This document shows positions 7,746 through 16,548 of a DNA stretch of 64,000 nucleotides, in pieces (positions within the stretch are counted from its first letter, which is position 1; each line of letters opens with the position of its first letter). Under the pieces are notes generated by a model. That model was given only the letters and a program-made list of their open reading frames with translations, had not been told where the DNA came from and made no database searches. The stretch is from Actinophytocola xinjiangensis (lineage in GTDB: Bacteria > Actinomycetota > Actinomycetes > Mycobacteriales > Pseudonocardiaceae), in contig NZ_MSIF01000002.1 of the NCBI RefSeq assembly GCF_001921215.1, positions 186,001 through 250,000 of the forward strand. The letters are read 5' to 3'. The translations under genes and the position numbers were made by a program.

Positions 7746-9110
7746 GTGTTCACGAAGGTGTTGATAGCCAACCGGGGCGAGATCGCCCTGCGGGTCGCGC
7801 GGACCTGCCGGGAACTGGGGATCGCCACGGTGGCGGTGTACTCGACCGCCGACCGCGACTCGACGGTGACCGCGTTCGCCGACGAGTCAGTCCACATCGG
7901 ACCTCCGCCGGCCGGGCGGAGCTACCTGTCCGCGCCGGCGCTGGTCGAGGCCGTGCGCCGCACCGGAGCGGACGCCGTCCATCCGGGTTACGGGTTCCTC
8001 TCCGAGGATCCCGACTTCGCCGAGGTCTGTGCCGAGGAGGGAATCGTCTTCGTGGGACCGGACTGGCCAGTGCTCGAACGGTTGGGGGACAAGGCATCGG
8101 CGCGGGAGCTCATGCTCTCCGCCGGTCTGCCCCTGTTACCCGGCAGCGGCGGCGTGTGCGCCACCGAGGCGGAGTGCCTGCGCACCGCCGCCCGGCTGGG
8201 CCTGCCGGTCATCGTCAAGGCCGTCGCCGGTGGCGGCGGCCGGGGCATGGCCATCGCCCGCGACGAGGCGAGTCTGCCGGCGGTGTACCGCGAGACCAGG
8301 GCCACCGCCCAGTCGCTCTACGGCGACGGCCGGGTCTACGTCGAGCGCTACCTCGACGGCGCCCGGCACGTCGAGATCCAGGTACTGGCTGATCGTCACG
8401 GCAACGCCCTCGCCCTGGGGGACCGGGACTGCTCGGTGCAGCGCCGCCACCAGAAACTGGTTGAGGAAACCCCCGCCCCCGGCCTGTCCCCGGCGACCCG
8501 GGAGGCGATGGCGCTGGCCGCGGTCCACGGCGTGCGCACCGCCGGCCTGGTCGGCGCGGCGACGGTCGAGTTCCTGGTCGACAGCGACGAGAACTTCTAC
8601 TTCCTGGAGGTCAACGCGCGGTTGCAGGTCGAGCACCCGGTGACCGAGATGGTGACCGGGGTCGACATCGTGGAGCAGCAACTGCGCCTGGCCGCCGGCG
8701 AGCCGCTGACCCTGGGCGAGCAGGACGTGCGCGGCCGGGGCGCGGCCGTCGAGTGCCGCCTCAACGCCGAGGACCCCGACCGCGACTTCCGCGCGACCCC
8801 AGGCACCCTGGAGGTCTTCCACCTGCCCGGCGGCCCGTTCACCAGGGTCGACACCCACTGCGTCCCCGGCGCGACGATCTCCCCGTACTACGACCCCCTC
8901 CTCGCCAAGATCGTGACCTGGGGCGTCGACCGCCGCGCGGCCCTGCGCCGCATGGACCGCGCCCTGGCCGAGGTACGGATCGAAGGCCCCGGCGTCAGCG
9001 TGAACACCGCCCTGCTGCGCAGGGTGCTCGCGGACCCGGACTTCGCGGCCGGAACGTACTCCACCGCCCTGCTGACCGAGATGCTCACCGCGTCGGGAAG
9101 CGCCCGGTGA
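7746..9110 (+). CDS. accC: Acetyl-CoA carboxylase biotin carboxylase subunit
   Basis: A 454-residue ATP-grasp biotin carboxylase. It starts VFTKVLIANRGEIALRVAR, then HPGYGFLSE, the ATP-binding loop VAGGGGRGM, RDCSVQRRHQKLVEE and the catalytic FLEVNARLQVEHPVTE. The ATP-dependent carboxylation of biotin with bicarbonate is its reaction. The GTG four bases after the accB stop matches the family start; another GTG 12 bases upstream overlaps accB. The full length agrees with E. coli AccC (449). Confidence 0.93.
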   Translation: MFTKVLIANRGEIALRVARTCRELGIATVAVYSTADRDSTVTAFADESVHIGPPPAGRSYLSAPALVEAVRRTGADAVHPGYGFLSEDPDFAEVCAEEGIVFVGPDWPVLERLGDKASARELMLSAGLPLLPGSGGVCATEAECLRTAARLGLPVIVKAVAGGGGRGMAIARDEASLPAVYRETRATAQSLYGDGRVYVERYLDGARHVEIQVLADRHGNALALGDRDCSVQRRHQKLVEETPAPGLSPATREAMALAAVHGVRTAGLVGAATVEFLVDSDENFYFLEVNARLQVEHPVTEMVTGVDIVEQQLRLAAGEPLTLGEQDVRGRGAAVECRLNAEDPDRDFRATPGTLEVFHLPGGPFTRVDTHCVPGATISPYYDPLLAKIVTWGVDRRAALRRMDRALAEVRIEGPGVSVNTALLRRVLADPDFAAGTYSTALLTEMLTASGSAR

Positions 9111-9763
9111 GCGCGGGAACCTCGGCCGCGGCCTACGCCGACCCGCCAGTGCCCCGCCGGTTCCCCGAGCCGCACCGCCGCCCACCCGGCCGCCCCCGCA
9201 GCGAACGAGCCAGCCGGGCCATCATCGGCGCGACCCTGGACATGCTGGTGGAGGGCGTGTCGATGGACTCCCTGTCGATGGAGGCGGTGGCCGCGAGAGC
9301 GGGTGTCGGCAAGGCAACCCTCTACCGCCGCTGGCCCAACAAACAGGCGCTGGTGTCCGACGCGCTGGCGTCCCTCTACGAGCCGCCGGTCCCCGTGGCC
9401 CGAGGCTCCGTCCGACAGGACCTGATCACGGCCCTCGACGACCTGCGCCGCTGGGCCCTGCGTTCCACGGCGGGCCGCCTGCTCCCGCATTTCCTCGGCG
9501 GTGTCTGCCCCTCCCCGGAGCTGCGCGACCAGTACGTCCGCGCCGTGATCGAGCCACGAAAGGCCGTCATCCGCGAGATCCTCCGCCGCCGCATCGCCAG
9601 CCGGGACCTCCACCCCGACGTGGACCCCGAAGCGACACTGACCGTCGTGTTCGGCTCGGTGCTGTTCCAGCTGGTCCTCACCGGCGACACCGCCGAACAG
9701 GACTTCTCACCCGAACACATCGTCGAACTGATCCTTCCCGGCATCCGCGCCTGCGCGAACTGA
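9107..9763 (+). CDS. TetR-family regulator in the carboxylase operon
   Basis: A 218-residue TetR/AcrR protein. The HTH is around residues 42-75 (MEAVAARAGVGKATLYRRWPNKQALV), preceded by a Pro/Arg-rich tail ending RPPGRPRSERA. The GTG start overlaps the accC stop by 4 bases, so it is made with the carboxylase. It probably senses a pathway product or acyl ligand and feeds back on its own operon; the inverted repeats before accDA are candidate sites. Two strong hairpins follow immediately. Confidence 0.88.
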   Translation: MSAGTSAAAYADPPVPRRFPEPHRRPPGRPRSERASRAIIGATLDMLVEGVSMDSLSMEAVAARAGVGKATLYRRWPNKQALVSDALASLYEPPVPVARGSVRQDLITALDDLRRWALRSTAGRLLPHFLGGVCPSPELRDQYVRAVIEPRKAVIREILRRRIASRDLHPDVDPEATLTVVFGSVLFQLVLTGDTAEQDFSPEHIVELILPGIRACAN

Positions 9764-9768
9764 CAACG

Positions 9769-9799
9769 CGAACCCGGCCATGGATCATGGCCGGGTTCG
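9769..9799. terminator. Terminator hairpin after the acc-tetR operon
   Basis: CGAACCCGGCCATG and CATGGCCGGGTTCG form a perfect 14-bp stem with a GAT loop, five bases after the tetR stop. It is the first of two tandem hairpins in a convergent gap. Confidence 0.85.
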
Positions 9800-9818
9800 G
9801 GGTGTGGCGGTGGGCCAC

Positions 9819-9851
9819 CGTGGGGGCAGGGCATCAAGCCCTGCCCCCACG
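9819..9851. terminator. Second convergent terminator hairpin
   Basis: CGTGGGGGCAGGGC pairs perfectly with GCCCTGCCCCCACG over a 5-base loop (14-bp stem). It lies 43 bases beyond the stop of the leftward O-methyltransferase and probably ends that transcript. Confidence 0.82.
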
Positions 9852-9894
9852 TCCCGCCTCAGGGCGGCGGCGCGCGGAAACGCCGGAGAGAAGA

Positions 9895-10926
9895 TCAACC
9901 GGGGACGGCCTCAAGCATGCTGTCGACCCGAGGGCTGGTCCCCACCGGCCCGTCCCACCGCGCCGTGACCGCGAACCCCGCCTCGGCCAGCAGCTCCTCC
10001 AGCTCCCGCTCGGTCCGGTCCTTGCCGCCCAGCACCACCAACATCTGCAGATCAGCCAGCAGCGCCGGATGGAACCCCTCCGTCTCCGGCAACAGGTGGT
10101 CCACCACCAACAACCGCCCGCCCTCGGGCAGCCGCGCCCGGATCCCACGCAACAGCGCCACAGCCTGCTCGTCGTCCCAGTTGTGCAGCACCCGGGACAG
10201 CACGTACGTGTCGGCCCCCGCCGGCACCGAGTCGAAGAAGCTCGCGCCGATGACGGTGCACCGGTCGGCCACCCCGTGCCCGGCGAGGTTCTCCGCCGCG
10301 CCCCGCACCCCTTCCGGCAGGTCCTGCAGGATTCCCCGCATCCCGGGGTTGTCCACGAGAACCGTCGCCAGCAGTGTGCCGATGCCACCACCGATGTCCG
10401 CGACGACCTTCGCGCGGCTGAAGTCGTACTCGGCGAGGACCTCCGGCGGGCGGTCGGTGACACCCATCGTCCGGTGGAAGATCTCGTTGTACTCGGGGTT
10501 GGTCGACAGGTAGTCGAAGAACGACCTGCCGAAGACCTGGTCGAAGGCCGGCTTGCCGGTGCGCACCGTGTGCAGCACCTCGCCCCACGCCCTGAACGTT
10601 TCCCCGCCGTGCAGCATGATGCCCCAGCGCAACGTGTTCGGCGCGTCGCTGCGCAGGGCGGCACCGAGTTCGGTGATGGTGAACGACCGGCCGGGGTGGG
10701 CCCGCAGAATTCCGAGGCCGGCCAGCGTCCGACAGAAACGGAAAAGCGCGTCCTCGTTGGCCTCGCAGGCCTTGGCCAGGACGGAGACCGGTTGTGGTTC
10801 GTCGCCGAGTTGGTCGGCGATGCCGAGGCTGGCGGCCACGTAGATGGACTGGTTGATCCACGGGCCACCCATCAGGTGCAGCCGAAGCAGCTGCTCGCCC
10901 GGGGTCTCGCTCTGGTCGATTCGCAT
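9895..10926 (-). CDS. Second SAM-dependent O-methyltransferase
   Basis: A 343-residue Methyltransf_2-type enzyme, related to the methyltransferase at 714. The SAM loop ADIGGGIG is at 176-183, and the likely catalytic His is in VLHNWDDE near 248. The shared segment RTGKPAFDQVFGRSFF is at about 122-137. GGGAGG precedes the ATG by five bases; the frame is open further upstream but without a ribosome site. It is expected to methylate a phenolic hydroxyl of an aromatic polyketide. It is transcribed toward the acc operon and lies downstream of the beta-propeller gene, with a terminator between them, so it probably has its own promoter in the 110-base gap. Confidence 0.9.
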   Translation of the reverse strand: MRIDQSETPGEQLLRLHLMGGPWINQSIYVAASLGIADQLGDEPQPVSVLAKACEANEDALFRFCRTLAGLGILRAHPGRSFTITELGAALRSDAPNTLRWGIMLHGGETFRAWGEVLHTVRTGKPAFDQVFGRSFFDYLSTNPEYNEIFHRTMGVTDRPPEVLAEYDFSRAKVVADIGGGIGTLLATVLVDNPGMRGILQDLPEGVRGAAENLAGHGVADRCTVIGASFFDSVPAGADTYVLSRVLHNWDDEQAVALLRGIRARLPEGGRLLVVDHLLPETEGFHPALLADLQMLVVLGGKDRTERELEELLAEAGFAVTARWDGPVGTSPRVDSMLEAVPG

Positions 10927-11036
10927 GAAACCTCCCGTGCCGGCAATGAATTCAGCGTGGCAGCGCGGGAGGATTGTCGTCAAGCATTTCTGATTACTTG
11001 GTGGAACTGTGATTCGATACGGATCGGTGTTGTTGT

Positions 11037-11077
11037 GAATGGCGGTACGGATCACCGGCGAATCCGTACCGCCATTC
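11037..11077. terminator. Terminator hairpin after the beta-propeller gene
   Basis: GAATGGCGGTACGGAT and ATCCGTACCGCCATTC form a perfect 16-bp stem with a 9-base loop, 14 bases beyond the stop of the leftward propeller gene. Confidence 0.85.
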
Positions 11078-11090
11078 GTCCGGGAAAACC

Positions 11091-12710
11091 CTAGAAACCG
11101 AAGGCCAGGAGTACCCGGCCGGGTATGCCGTAGTACTCGTAGTAGCCGGACTGCACGTAGAGCATGCCGTTGGCGATCACCGCGCCGCTGTTGCCGGAGA
11201 TCGACCCGCCGGCCGCGGTCTGGGCGTTGACCCCGGTGTACTGGCGGATGGTGTCGTACTCCCACACCACCTCGCCGTCACCGGCGCGGTAGATGCGCAT
11301 CTTGCCGTCGGCCGCGCCCTCGTAGACCAGGCCGGGCGTGGTGGACACCGCCGAGATGTGCGAGCGGCTGCACGTGCCGGGCGCGCCGACCGCACCGCCG
11401 GTGACACAACCGTTCTCCGGGGCCGGCGTGCGCCACAGGATCCGGCCGGTCGCCGGGTCGAGCGCGAACAGCGTCCCGGGGTTGGCCTGCCAGGTCGCCA
11501 CGTACAGCCGCTGGCCGTCGTAGCTGGAACCCCACTGCACACCGCCCCAGCCACCGTTGGGCGAGGGGATGCCGACCTGCTGCTGCCAGACGATCTCGCC
11601 GGTGCGCGCGTCGAAGGTGTGGTACACACCGGACTTCTGGCCGACGCCGACGAGCGTGCGACCGCCGGCGGTGAACACGTTGGGCGACGCGCCGAAGTCG
11701 TAGTCGAGGTTGGTGCCGCCGTCGAGGCCCTCACAGTGCGGTTTGGGGTCGGGCAGCATGCAGCCGACGGTCCAGGTGTCCTCCTCGTTCATCTGCTGCT
11801 TCCACCGCAGGGCACCGGTCGTGGCGTCCAGCGCGATCACCGAGTTGTGGTCGCCGGCGTCCCCGGTGTAGGTCTGGCCGGTTCCGAAGTAGACGGTGTT
11901 GGAGCCGGTGTCGACGGCCGGGCTGTTCCACACCGGGGCGCCGGCCGGCGCGAAGCGCGGCGAGCCGTCCGGCCATTCGCCGTCGCGGGCCGAGGGCGGC
12001 ATCGTGTGGTAGCGCCAGTCGACCTCGCCGGTGTCCAGGTCGAGCGCGACCAGCGCGCCGCGGAAGGTGCAGCACGGGTAGTTGGGGTCGCCGGACTGCT
12101 TGGCCTCGCTGCTGGACACTCCGATGTAGACGCGGCCGCGGTGCACCAGCGGCGAGCCGGTGAGCGCGGCGAGGTCGTGGTCGGAGACCTTGGTGGACCA
12201 GATCAGCGCGCCGGTGTCCTTGTTCAGCGCGTACACGTAGCCCCGGTAGTCACCGAAGATGACCTTGTCGCCGGAGACGGCCGGGCCGTCGCGCAGGGCG
12301 TTGGTCTTCGCCGCGTCGACCGGGCCGGAGATGGGGGTGACGTCGTAGACCCATTTGGTGGCACCGGTCGTGGCGTCCAGGGCGTAGAACTTCGCGTCCC
12401 GGGAGCCGACGTAGAGGGTGCCGTCGACGACCGCCGGCTGGCTGCCCGTCGCGCCGTCGACATCGGGGAAGACAAAGGACCACTTGAGTTCCAGGCCGGC
12501 CACCGACTGTTCGGTGAAACGGGTTTCCGCGGCATTGTGCCGGGAGCCGCTCAGGTCTTTCTGCCAGGTGGCCCAGTTGCTGGAGCGTTTTTCCGGTACG
12601 TTCTCCACCGAACTCGCCGGAGTCGCCAGGCCGAGGAGGCCGACGACGGCCGACAATGTGAGAAATAATCGTGGCAGGCGTCGCCGGGGCGACGCTGGTC
12701 GCGAGAGCAT
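11091..12710 (-). CDS. Secreted PQQ-type beta-propeller protein (quinoprotein dehydrogenase-like)
   Basis: A 539-residue exported protein. Residues 1-34 form a signal peptide (Arg-rich start, then LFLTLSAVVGLLGLATPASS). The rest is an eight-bladed-propeller sequence with many PQQ-type repeats of the form ALDATTGxxxW. Adjacent cysteines in YPCCTFRG (213-214) resemble the vicinal disulfide over PQQ in quinoprotein alcohol dehydrogenases, which favours an enzyme over a BamB-like scaffold. No separate cytochrome c domain is visible. Its promoter carries the cluster-wide TTACCCGGCTAA box, tying it to the polyketide locus; an extracellular oxidation of the product is possible (inference). A polyvinyl-alcohol-dehydrogenase-like role is an alternative. 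Confidence 0.82.
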   Translation of the reverse strand: MLSRPASPRRRLPRLFLTLSAVVGLLGLATPASSVENVPEKRSSNWATWQKDLSGSRHNAAETRFTEQSVAGLELKWSFVFPDVDGATGSQPAVVDGTLYVGSRDAKFYALDATTGATKWVYDVTPISGPVDAAKTNALRDGPAVSGDKVIFGDYRGYVYALNKDTGALIWSTKVSDHDLAALTGSPLVHRGRVYIGVSSSEAKQSGDPNYPCCTFRGALVALDLDTGEVDWRYHTMPPSARDGEWPDGSPRFAPAGAPVWNSPAVDTGSNTVYFGTGQTYTGDAGDHNSVIALDATTGALRWKQQMNEEDTWTVGCMLPDPKPHCEGLDGGTNLDYDFGASPNVFTAGGRTLVGVGQKSGVYHTFDARTGEIVWQQQVGIPSPNGGWGGVQWGSSYDGQRLYVATWQANPGTLFALDPATGRILWRTPAPENGCVTGGAVGAPGTCSRSHISAVSTTPGLVYEGAADGKMRIYRAGDGEVVWEYDTIRQYTGVNAQTAAGGSISGNSGAVIANGMLYVQSGYYEYYGIPGRVLLAFGF

Positions 12711-12746
12711 GACGGTCCCCTACAGGAATGTGCGCCGGATAGATAC

Positions 12747-12758
12747 TTAGCCGGGTAA
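12747..12758. promoter_or_regulatory. Shared operator-like box upstream of the beta-propeller gene
   Basis: On the coding strand this reads TTACCCGGCTAA followed by GTAT, about 40 bases before the ATG. It is identical over 12 bases to the box at 2600-2611, and 15 of 16 bases match when the next four are included. Confidence 0.55.
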
Positions 12759-12816
12759 TGAGGCGCAGTCTACACGAGCCGGTCGCGTTCGCAACGACCT
12801 CTGTGGACGTTCTTGC

Positions 12817-13437
12817 TCAGGCCTCGAAAGAGCCGTAGGTGACCGGTCCGGTCCGGCGGTAGTCGCAGATGAGCGCGCCGCCGGGAGTCACGCGCGACTC
12901 GGTCAGCGTCAGCCCACCGGGCGCGCATCCCTGCTCGAACAAGCGCTTTCCGCTGCCCAGGACCACCGGGAAGATCATCAACCGGTACCGGTCGACCAGG
13001 TCGTGGCGCAGCAACGTGCGCAGCAGCACCGCGCTGCCCACGACGTGGATCTCCCCGCCGGGCCGTGCGCGCAGCGCGGCCACCGCGCCGGGCACGTCCG
13101 CGCCGAGCAGCACGGAGTTCTGCCAGTCCAGACCGGACAGCGTGCGCGAGGCGACGTACTTGGGCATCGCGTCGAGCGTGCGCGCGCCCGTGGCCTCCGG
13201 GTGGTCGTCCGGGACGTTCGGCCAGTGGGCCGCGAACTTCTCGTAGGTCCGCCGGCCCAGCAGCAGCGCCTCGGTCGCCGCGATGCCCTCGCCGATGAAC
13301 CCGGTGATCGCGTCGTCGAGGTGCGGTGCCTGCCAGCCGCCGTGGGGGAAACCGTCGTCGCGGTCCTCGTCCGGGTCGCCCGGCGCCTGCATGACCCCGT
13401 CGAGCGAGAGGAAGGCGTCGACGACGATCGTGCTCAC
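12817..13437 (-). CDS. Dihydrofolate-reductase-family protein (RibD C-terminal-like)
   Basis: A 206-residue protein of the DHFR/RibD C-terminal superfamily. It starts IVVDAFLSLDGVMQAPG, has LLGRRTYEKFAAHWP in the middle, and the late motif YRLMIFPVVLGSGKRLFE. These features mark the common actinobacterial 'dihydrofolate reductase family' group, which binds NADPH but mostly has no assigned substrate. It is monocistronic as far as can be seen, between the propeller and crotonase genes. Confidence 0.88.
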   Translation of the reverse strand: MSTIVVDAFLSLDGVMQAPGDPDEDRDDGFPHGGWQAPHLDDAITGFIGEGIAATEALLLGRRTYEKFAAHWPNVPDDHPEATGARTLDAMPKYVASRTLSGLDWQNSVLLGADVPGAVAALRARPGGEIHVVGSAVLLRTLLRHDLVDRYRLMIFPVVLGSGKRLFEQGCAPGGLTLTESRVTPGGALICDYRRTGPVTYGSFEA

Positions 13438-13508
13438 GGTGACTCCGGGATCGGGGGCGGGCCGGGGATCGCGACCCTACGCGGCGCCACTCACAGCCGA
13501 CTGAGAAA

Positions 13509-14246
13509 TCAGCGTCGGCGCAGCGACGCCAGGTACTCGCGCAGCCCGTCGGCGGTCCGCCGGGAGGCCCAGATCTCGGCGACCCGAGGGTCGTCGGTCG
13601 CCCGGTGGGCGTCGATCCGCTCCAGCGCCGGCCGGCGCAGCTGCCGTTTGGCCAGCGCGTACACCTCGGCCGGCGCCTCGCTCACCGCGTTCGCCGTGCG
13701 CAGGGCGGCGCCCAGCAACAGGTCCGGCTCGACGATCTCGTGGACCAGGCCGATCGCCGCGGCCCGCTCGGGGGTGAGTCGGGCGGGGGACAGGACCATC
13801 CGCTCGGCGCCCGGCCCGACGGCGTGGCGCATGATCTCCAGCGGGATCGTCGGGAACGGCACCCCGGCGGCCAGTTCGGTCAGCCCGATCGTGCCGCCGG
13901 ACATCAGCCGCAGGTCACCGGCGGCGGCCAGCACGCACCCGCCGGCCAGCGCGTGCCCGTTCACCGCTGTGACGACCGGCCGTTCGTGGACGAACAGCGC
14001 CAGTGCCGCGTCACTGAGCGCCGGCAGGAACTCCTCGACGTAGGCCCGGCCGCCGTCGACGATCCGGGTGAGGTCGACCCCGGCGGAGAACGCGCGCCCC
14101 CGCCCGGTGAGCACGACCGCGCGCGCGTCGGCGACCTCGGCGAGCGCGGCCGGCAGGGCGGTGAGCAGTTCCAGGTCCAGTGCGTTGACCGGTCCGTGGT
14201 CCAGCGTCAGGACGGCGACGCCGTCCTGGTCAGTCGTTTCTATCAT
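13509..14246 (-). CDS. Enoyl-CoA hydratase/isomerase family protein
   Basis: A 245-residue crotonase-fold protein. LTGRGRAFSAGVDL is the first oxyanion/CoA-binding segment and AVNGHALAGGCVLAAAGDLRL the second. It shows GLTELAAGVPFP where classic hydratases carry their second glutamate. The family hydrates or isomerises enoyl-CoA thioesters in fatty-acid catabolism; this member is short and its exact substrate is unclear. The leftward gene lies seven bases from the end of the secreted nuclease gene, so they may share a transcript. Confidence 0.87.
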   Translation of the reverse strand: MIETTDQDGVAVLTLDHGPVNALDLELLTALPAALAEVADARAVVLTGRGRAFSAGVDLTRIVDGGRAYVEEFLPALSDAALALFVHERPVVTAVNGHALAGGCVLAAAGDLRLMSGGTIGLTELAAGVPFPTIPLEIMRHAVGPGAERMVLSPARLTPERAAAIGLVHEIVEPDLLLGAALRTANAVSEAPAEVYALAKRQLRRPALERIDAHRATDDPRVAEIWASRRTADGLREYLASLRRR

Positions 14247-14253
14247 TTACCTA

Positions 14254-14973
14254 TTAGAACGTGGCGAACATCCGGTACGCGTGGTGATCTGAGCCCCATT
14301 TCGCCAGCCGGCTGACCTTCGTGTGGCTGATCGTCGACGGTGCGTACATGTGGTCGATCGGCACGCCGCTCGCGCCGATGACCGGCACGTACTTCACCGG
14401 CGAGGGCAGGGTCATCGCCCGGCCCCGGTTCATGTCGCCGAGAACGAAGACCTTCATCGCGGGGTGGTCGCGGCGCAGTTGGGCGACCTTGTCGCGCAGG
14501 ACCTCGTAGTGCTTGTTCCAGCGGGCCTGGCGCTCCGGGTGGCCGCTCCACGCCCCGGAGATGAAGTGCGTGTTGACCACGATGAACCGGGTGTCGGTGC
14601 CGGTGATCCGCAGGATGACCCAGTTGACGTAGCGGGCGGGGGTCACACCGGCCTCGCCGCCGTGGGTGCGCACGCTGCCCGAGCCGACCAGCGAGAACCG
14701 TGGGGTGCGCCAGGAGATCGGCACCGCCTTGGCCGGGCCGTCGGGCGGCAGGTAGTGGGCGTAGCCGCTGCCGAGCCGGTTGCGCATCTTGTCCCGGTCG
14801 ACCGGGTCGTTGACCTCCTGCCACCCGATCACCCCGGCGAAGCGCTCGAAGCTGCCGTCGCCGTAGTGGGTGTTGTGGGTGCCGAGCGAGATCTCCGACG
14901 CCGCCGACGCCGGCACACCGCCCGCCAGCATGCCCAGTACCAGTGCGCCGATCGCGGCGATCCGTCGAATCAT
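14254..14973 (-). CDS. Secreted endonuclease/exonuclease/phosphatase family protein
   Basis: A 239-residue exported protein: a Sec signal (MIRRIAAIGALVLGMLAGGVPASA) and then an EEP-fold domain. Metal and catalytic motifs are visible as GWQEV (Glu), VVNTHF (His), LGDMN (Asp/Asn) and the C-terminal SDHH. The family cleaves phosphodiesters in nucleic acids or phospholipid-like substrates using Mg2+. AAGGAGG lies perfectly before the ATG, so the longer upstream frame is rejected. It is divergent from the secreted hydrolase gene, with about 125 bases between them. Confidence 0.87.
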   Translation of the reverse strand: MIRRIAAIGALVLGMLAGGVPASAASEISLGTHNTHYGDGSFERFAGVIGWQEVNDPVDRDKMRNRLGSGYAHYLPPDGPAKAVPISWRTPRFSLVGSGSVRTHGGEAGVTPARYVNWVILRITGTDTRFIVVNTHFISGAWSGHPERQARWNKHYEVLRDKVAQLRRDHPAMKVFVLGDMNRGRAMTLPSPVKYVPVIGASGVPIDHMYAPSTISHTKVSRLAKWGSDHHAYRMFATF

Positions 14974-15098
14974 GGCGACCTCCTTGTGATTCATCCACAT
15001 AACCGCACCAGGACTTGGTAAACAAGTCCCCTGTCCGTTCCGGCGGCGCGGCTCCGACGTCTCGACGGCGAACACTCCGCCGAGAAGGAGGACCTACC

Positions 15099-16469
15099 GT
15101 GAAGAAATCCCTGTTGGTGCTGGTCGCGGTGCTGACGGCCGCGCTGCTGAGCACCCCCACCGCCGCCGCGCGACCCGCGCACCGCACCTACACCGGCACC
15201 CTCGACGGCGCCGAGTACCTGGTCGAGGTGCCCGGCGACTGGAACGGCACGCTCGTGCTCTACAGCCACGGCTACTACCCCGAGAACTATCCGCCGCCCC
15301 CCGGATTCGTCATGCTCTCCACCGCCGAGGCCACCGCCGGCTGGCTGCTCGACCACGGCTACGCGCTGGCCGCGTCGAACTTCGCCCGGCCGACCGGGTT
15401 CGCCGTCGAGGACGCGCTGACCGACCAGATCCGGCTGCTGGACTGGTTCACCGACACCGTCGGCCGCCCGCGCCGCACCATCTCCAGCGGTATGTCCATG
15501 GGCGGAGGCATCGCCACCCTGCTCGCCGAACGCCACCCGCGCCGCGTCGACGGTGTGCTCAGCCAGTGCGGCGAGTACGACATGCTCGGCGCCTGGAACG
15601 CCTCGCTGGACCTCAACTTCGCCGTGCACACCCTGCTCACCGACGGCACCACCGACCTGGTTCGCGCCCGCGACCCGCAGGCCACCGTGGACGCCCTGCA
15701 CGCCGGCATCCAGACCGCGCTGACCAGCCGGTCCGGCCTGGCCAGGCTCTCGCTGGTCGCCGCGCTGGCCAACATCCCCGGCTGGAACTCCGCCCACGAG
15801 CCGGCACCGGCCGACCTGTGGGACCGGATCCGCGCACAGGCCTACTGGGTGGACGCCGCCTACGTGCAGGGCACCGGCGCGCTCGGCCGGGTCGACCTCG
15901 AACGCCGCCTCGGCGGCAACCCGTCGTGGAACACCGGCATCGACTACCGCCGCCAGCTCGCCGCCTCCGGCCAGCTCGACACCGTCCGCCAGGCCTACGC
16001 CGCCGCCGGCGGTGACCTGGCCGCCGACCTCGCCGCGCTGGGCGCCGCGCCGAGGGTGCGGGCCGACGCGCGCGCGGTGGCCAGGATGTACCGCACCGGC
16101 GTCGTCCGGGGCGTCACCCCGGTGCCGGTGGTGACCCTGCACAACACGGCCGACGGCGGCGCGGTCGCCGACCAGGTCGGCTGGTACGCCGGGCAGACCG
16201 CCGACCGGCAGGTCCGGCACCTGTGGTCGGAGCGGGGCAACCACTGCGCGTTCAGCACCGCCGACGAGGTGACCGCGCTGCGCGTGCTCGAACGGCGTCT
16301 GGACACCGGCAGCTGGCCCGACACCCGGCCGGCAGCGCTCAACGCCGCCGCGTCCCGCTTCGCGCCGGAGTTCCACGTGGTGAAGGACCTGACCACCTGG
16401 ACCGACCGGCAGCGCCCGCCGGCGTTCACCGCGTTCACCCCGGCGCCCTCGCTGCGTCCCTCGCGCTGA
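15099..16469 (+). CDS. Secreted alpha/beta hydrolase
   Basis: A 456-residue exported protein with a signal peptide (VKKSLLVLVAVLTAALLSTPTAAA) and an alpha/beta-hydrolase domain. The nucleophile elbow is SGMSMGGGIA, the likely acid is in LHNTADGGAVADQ and the His in RGNHCAF. A lid-like insertion lies between about residues 150 and 300. AGAAGGAGGA precedes the GTG start. Substrate is not evident; such secreted proteins are often annotated as peptidases or esterases. It is followed after about 80 bases by the ESX operon, probably an unrelated transcript. Confidence 0.85.
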   Translation: MKKSLLVLVAVLTAALLSTPTAAARPAHRTYTGTLDGAEYLVEVPGDWNGTLVLYSHGYYPENYPPPPGFVMLSTAEATAGWLLDHGYALAASNFARPTGFAVEDALTDQIRLLDWFTDTVGRPRRTISSGMSMGGGIATLLAERHPRRVDGVLSQCGEYDMLGAWNASLDLNFAVHTLLTDGTTDLVRARDPQATVDALHAGIQTALTSRSGLARLSLVAALANIPGWNSAHEPAPADLWDRIRAQAYWVDAAYVQGTGALGRVDLERRLGGNPSWNTGIDYRRQLAASGQLDTVRQAYAAAGGDLAADLAALGAAPRVRADARAVARMYRTGVVRGVTPVPVVTLHNTADGGAVADQVGWYAGQTADRQVRHLWSERGNHCAFSTADEVTALRVLERRLDTGSWPDTRPAALNAAASRFAPEFHVVKDLTTWTDRQRPPAFTAFTPAPSLRPSR

Positions 16470-16548
16470 GACCGGGACCCCTCCCCAGGGACCTGGGTCA
16501 CCATGGCCCGCGAACCGAACCGAACGGATCGCAGAGTCAGGGGACGAG

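Noticed and set aside
1-12760. Assignment of the left cluster to a named polyketide such as tetracenomycin
   Set aside because: The TcmI-like cyclase and methyltransferases fit many aromatic polyketides, and the ketosynthase genes are outside the window.
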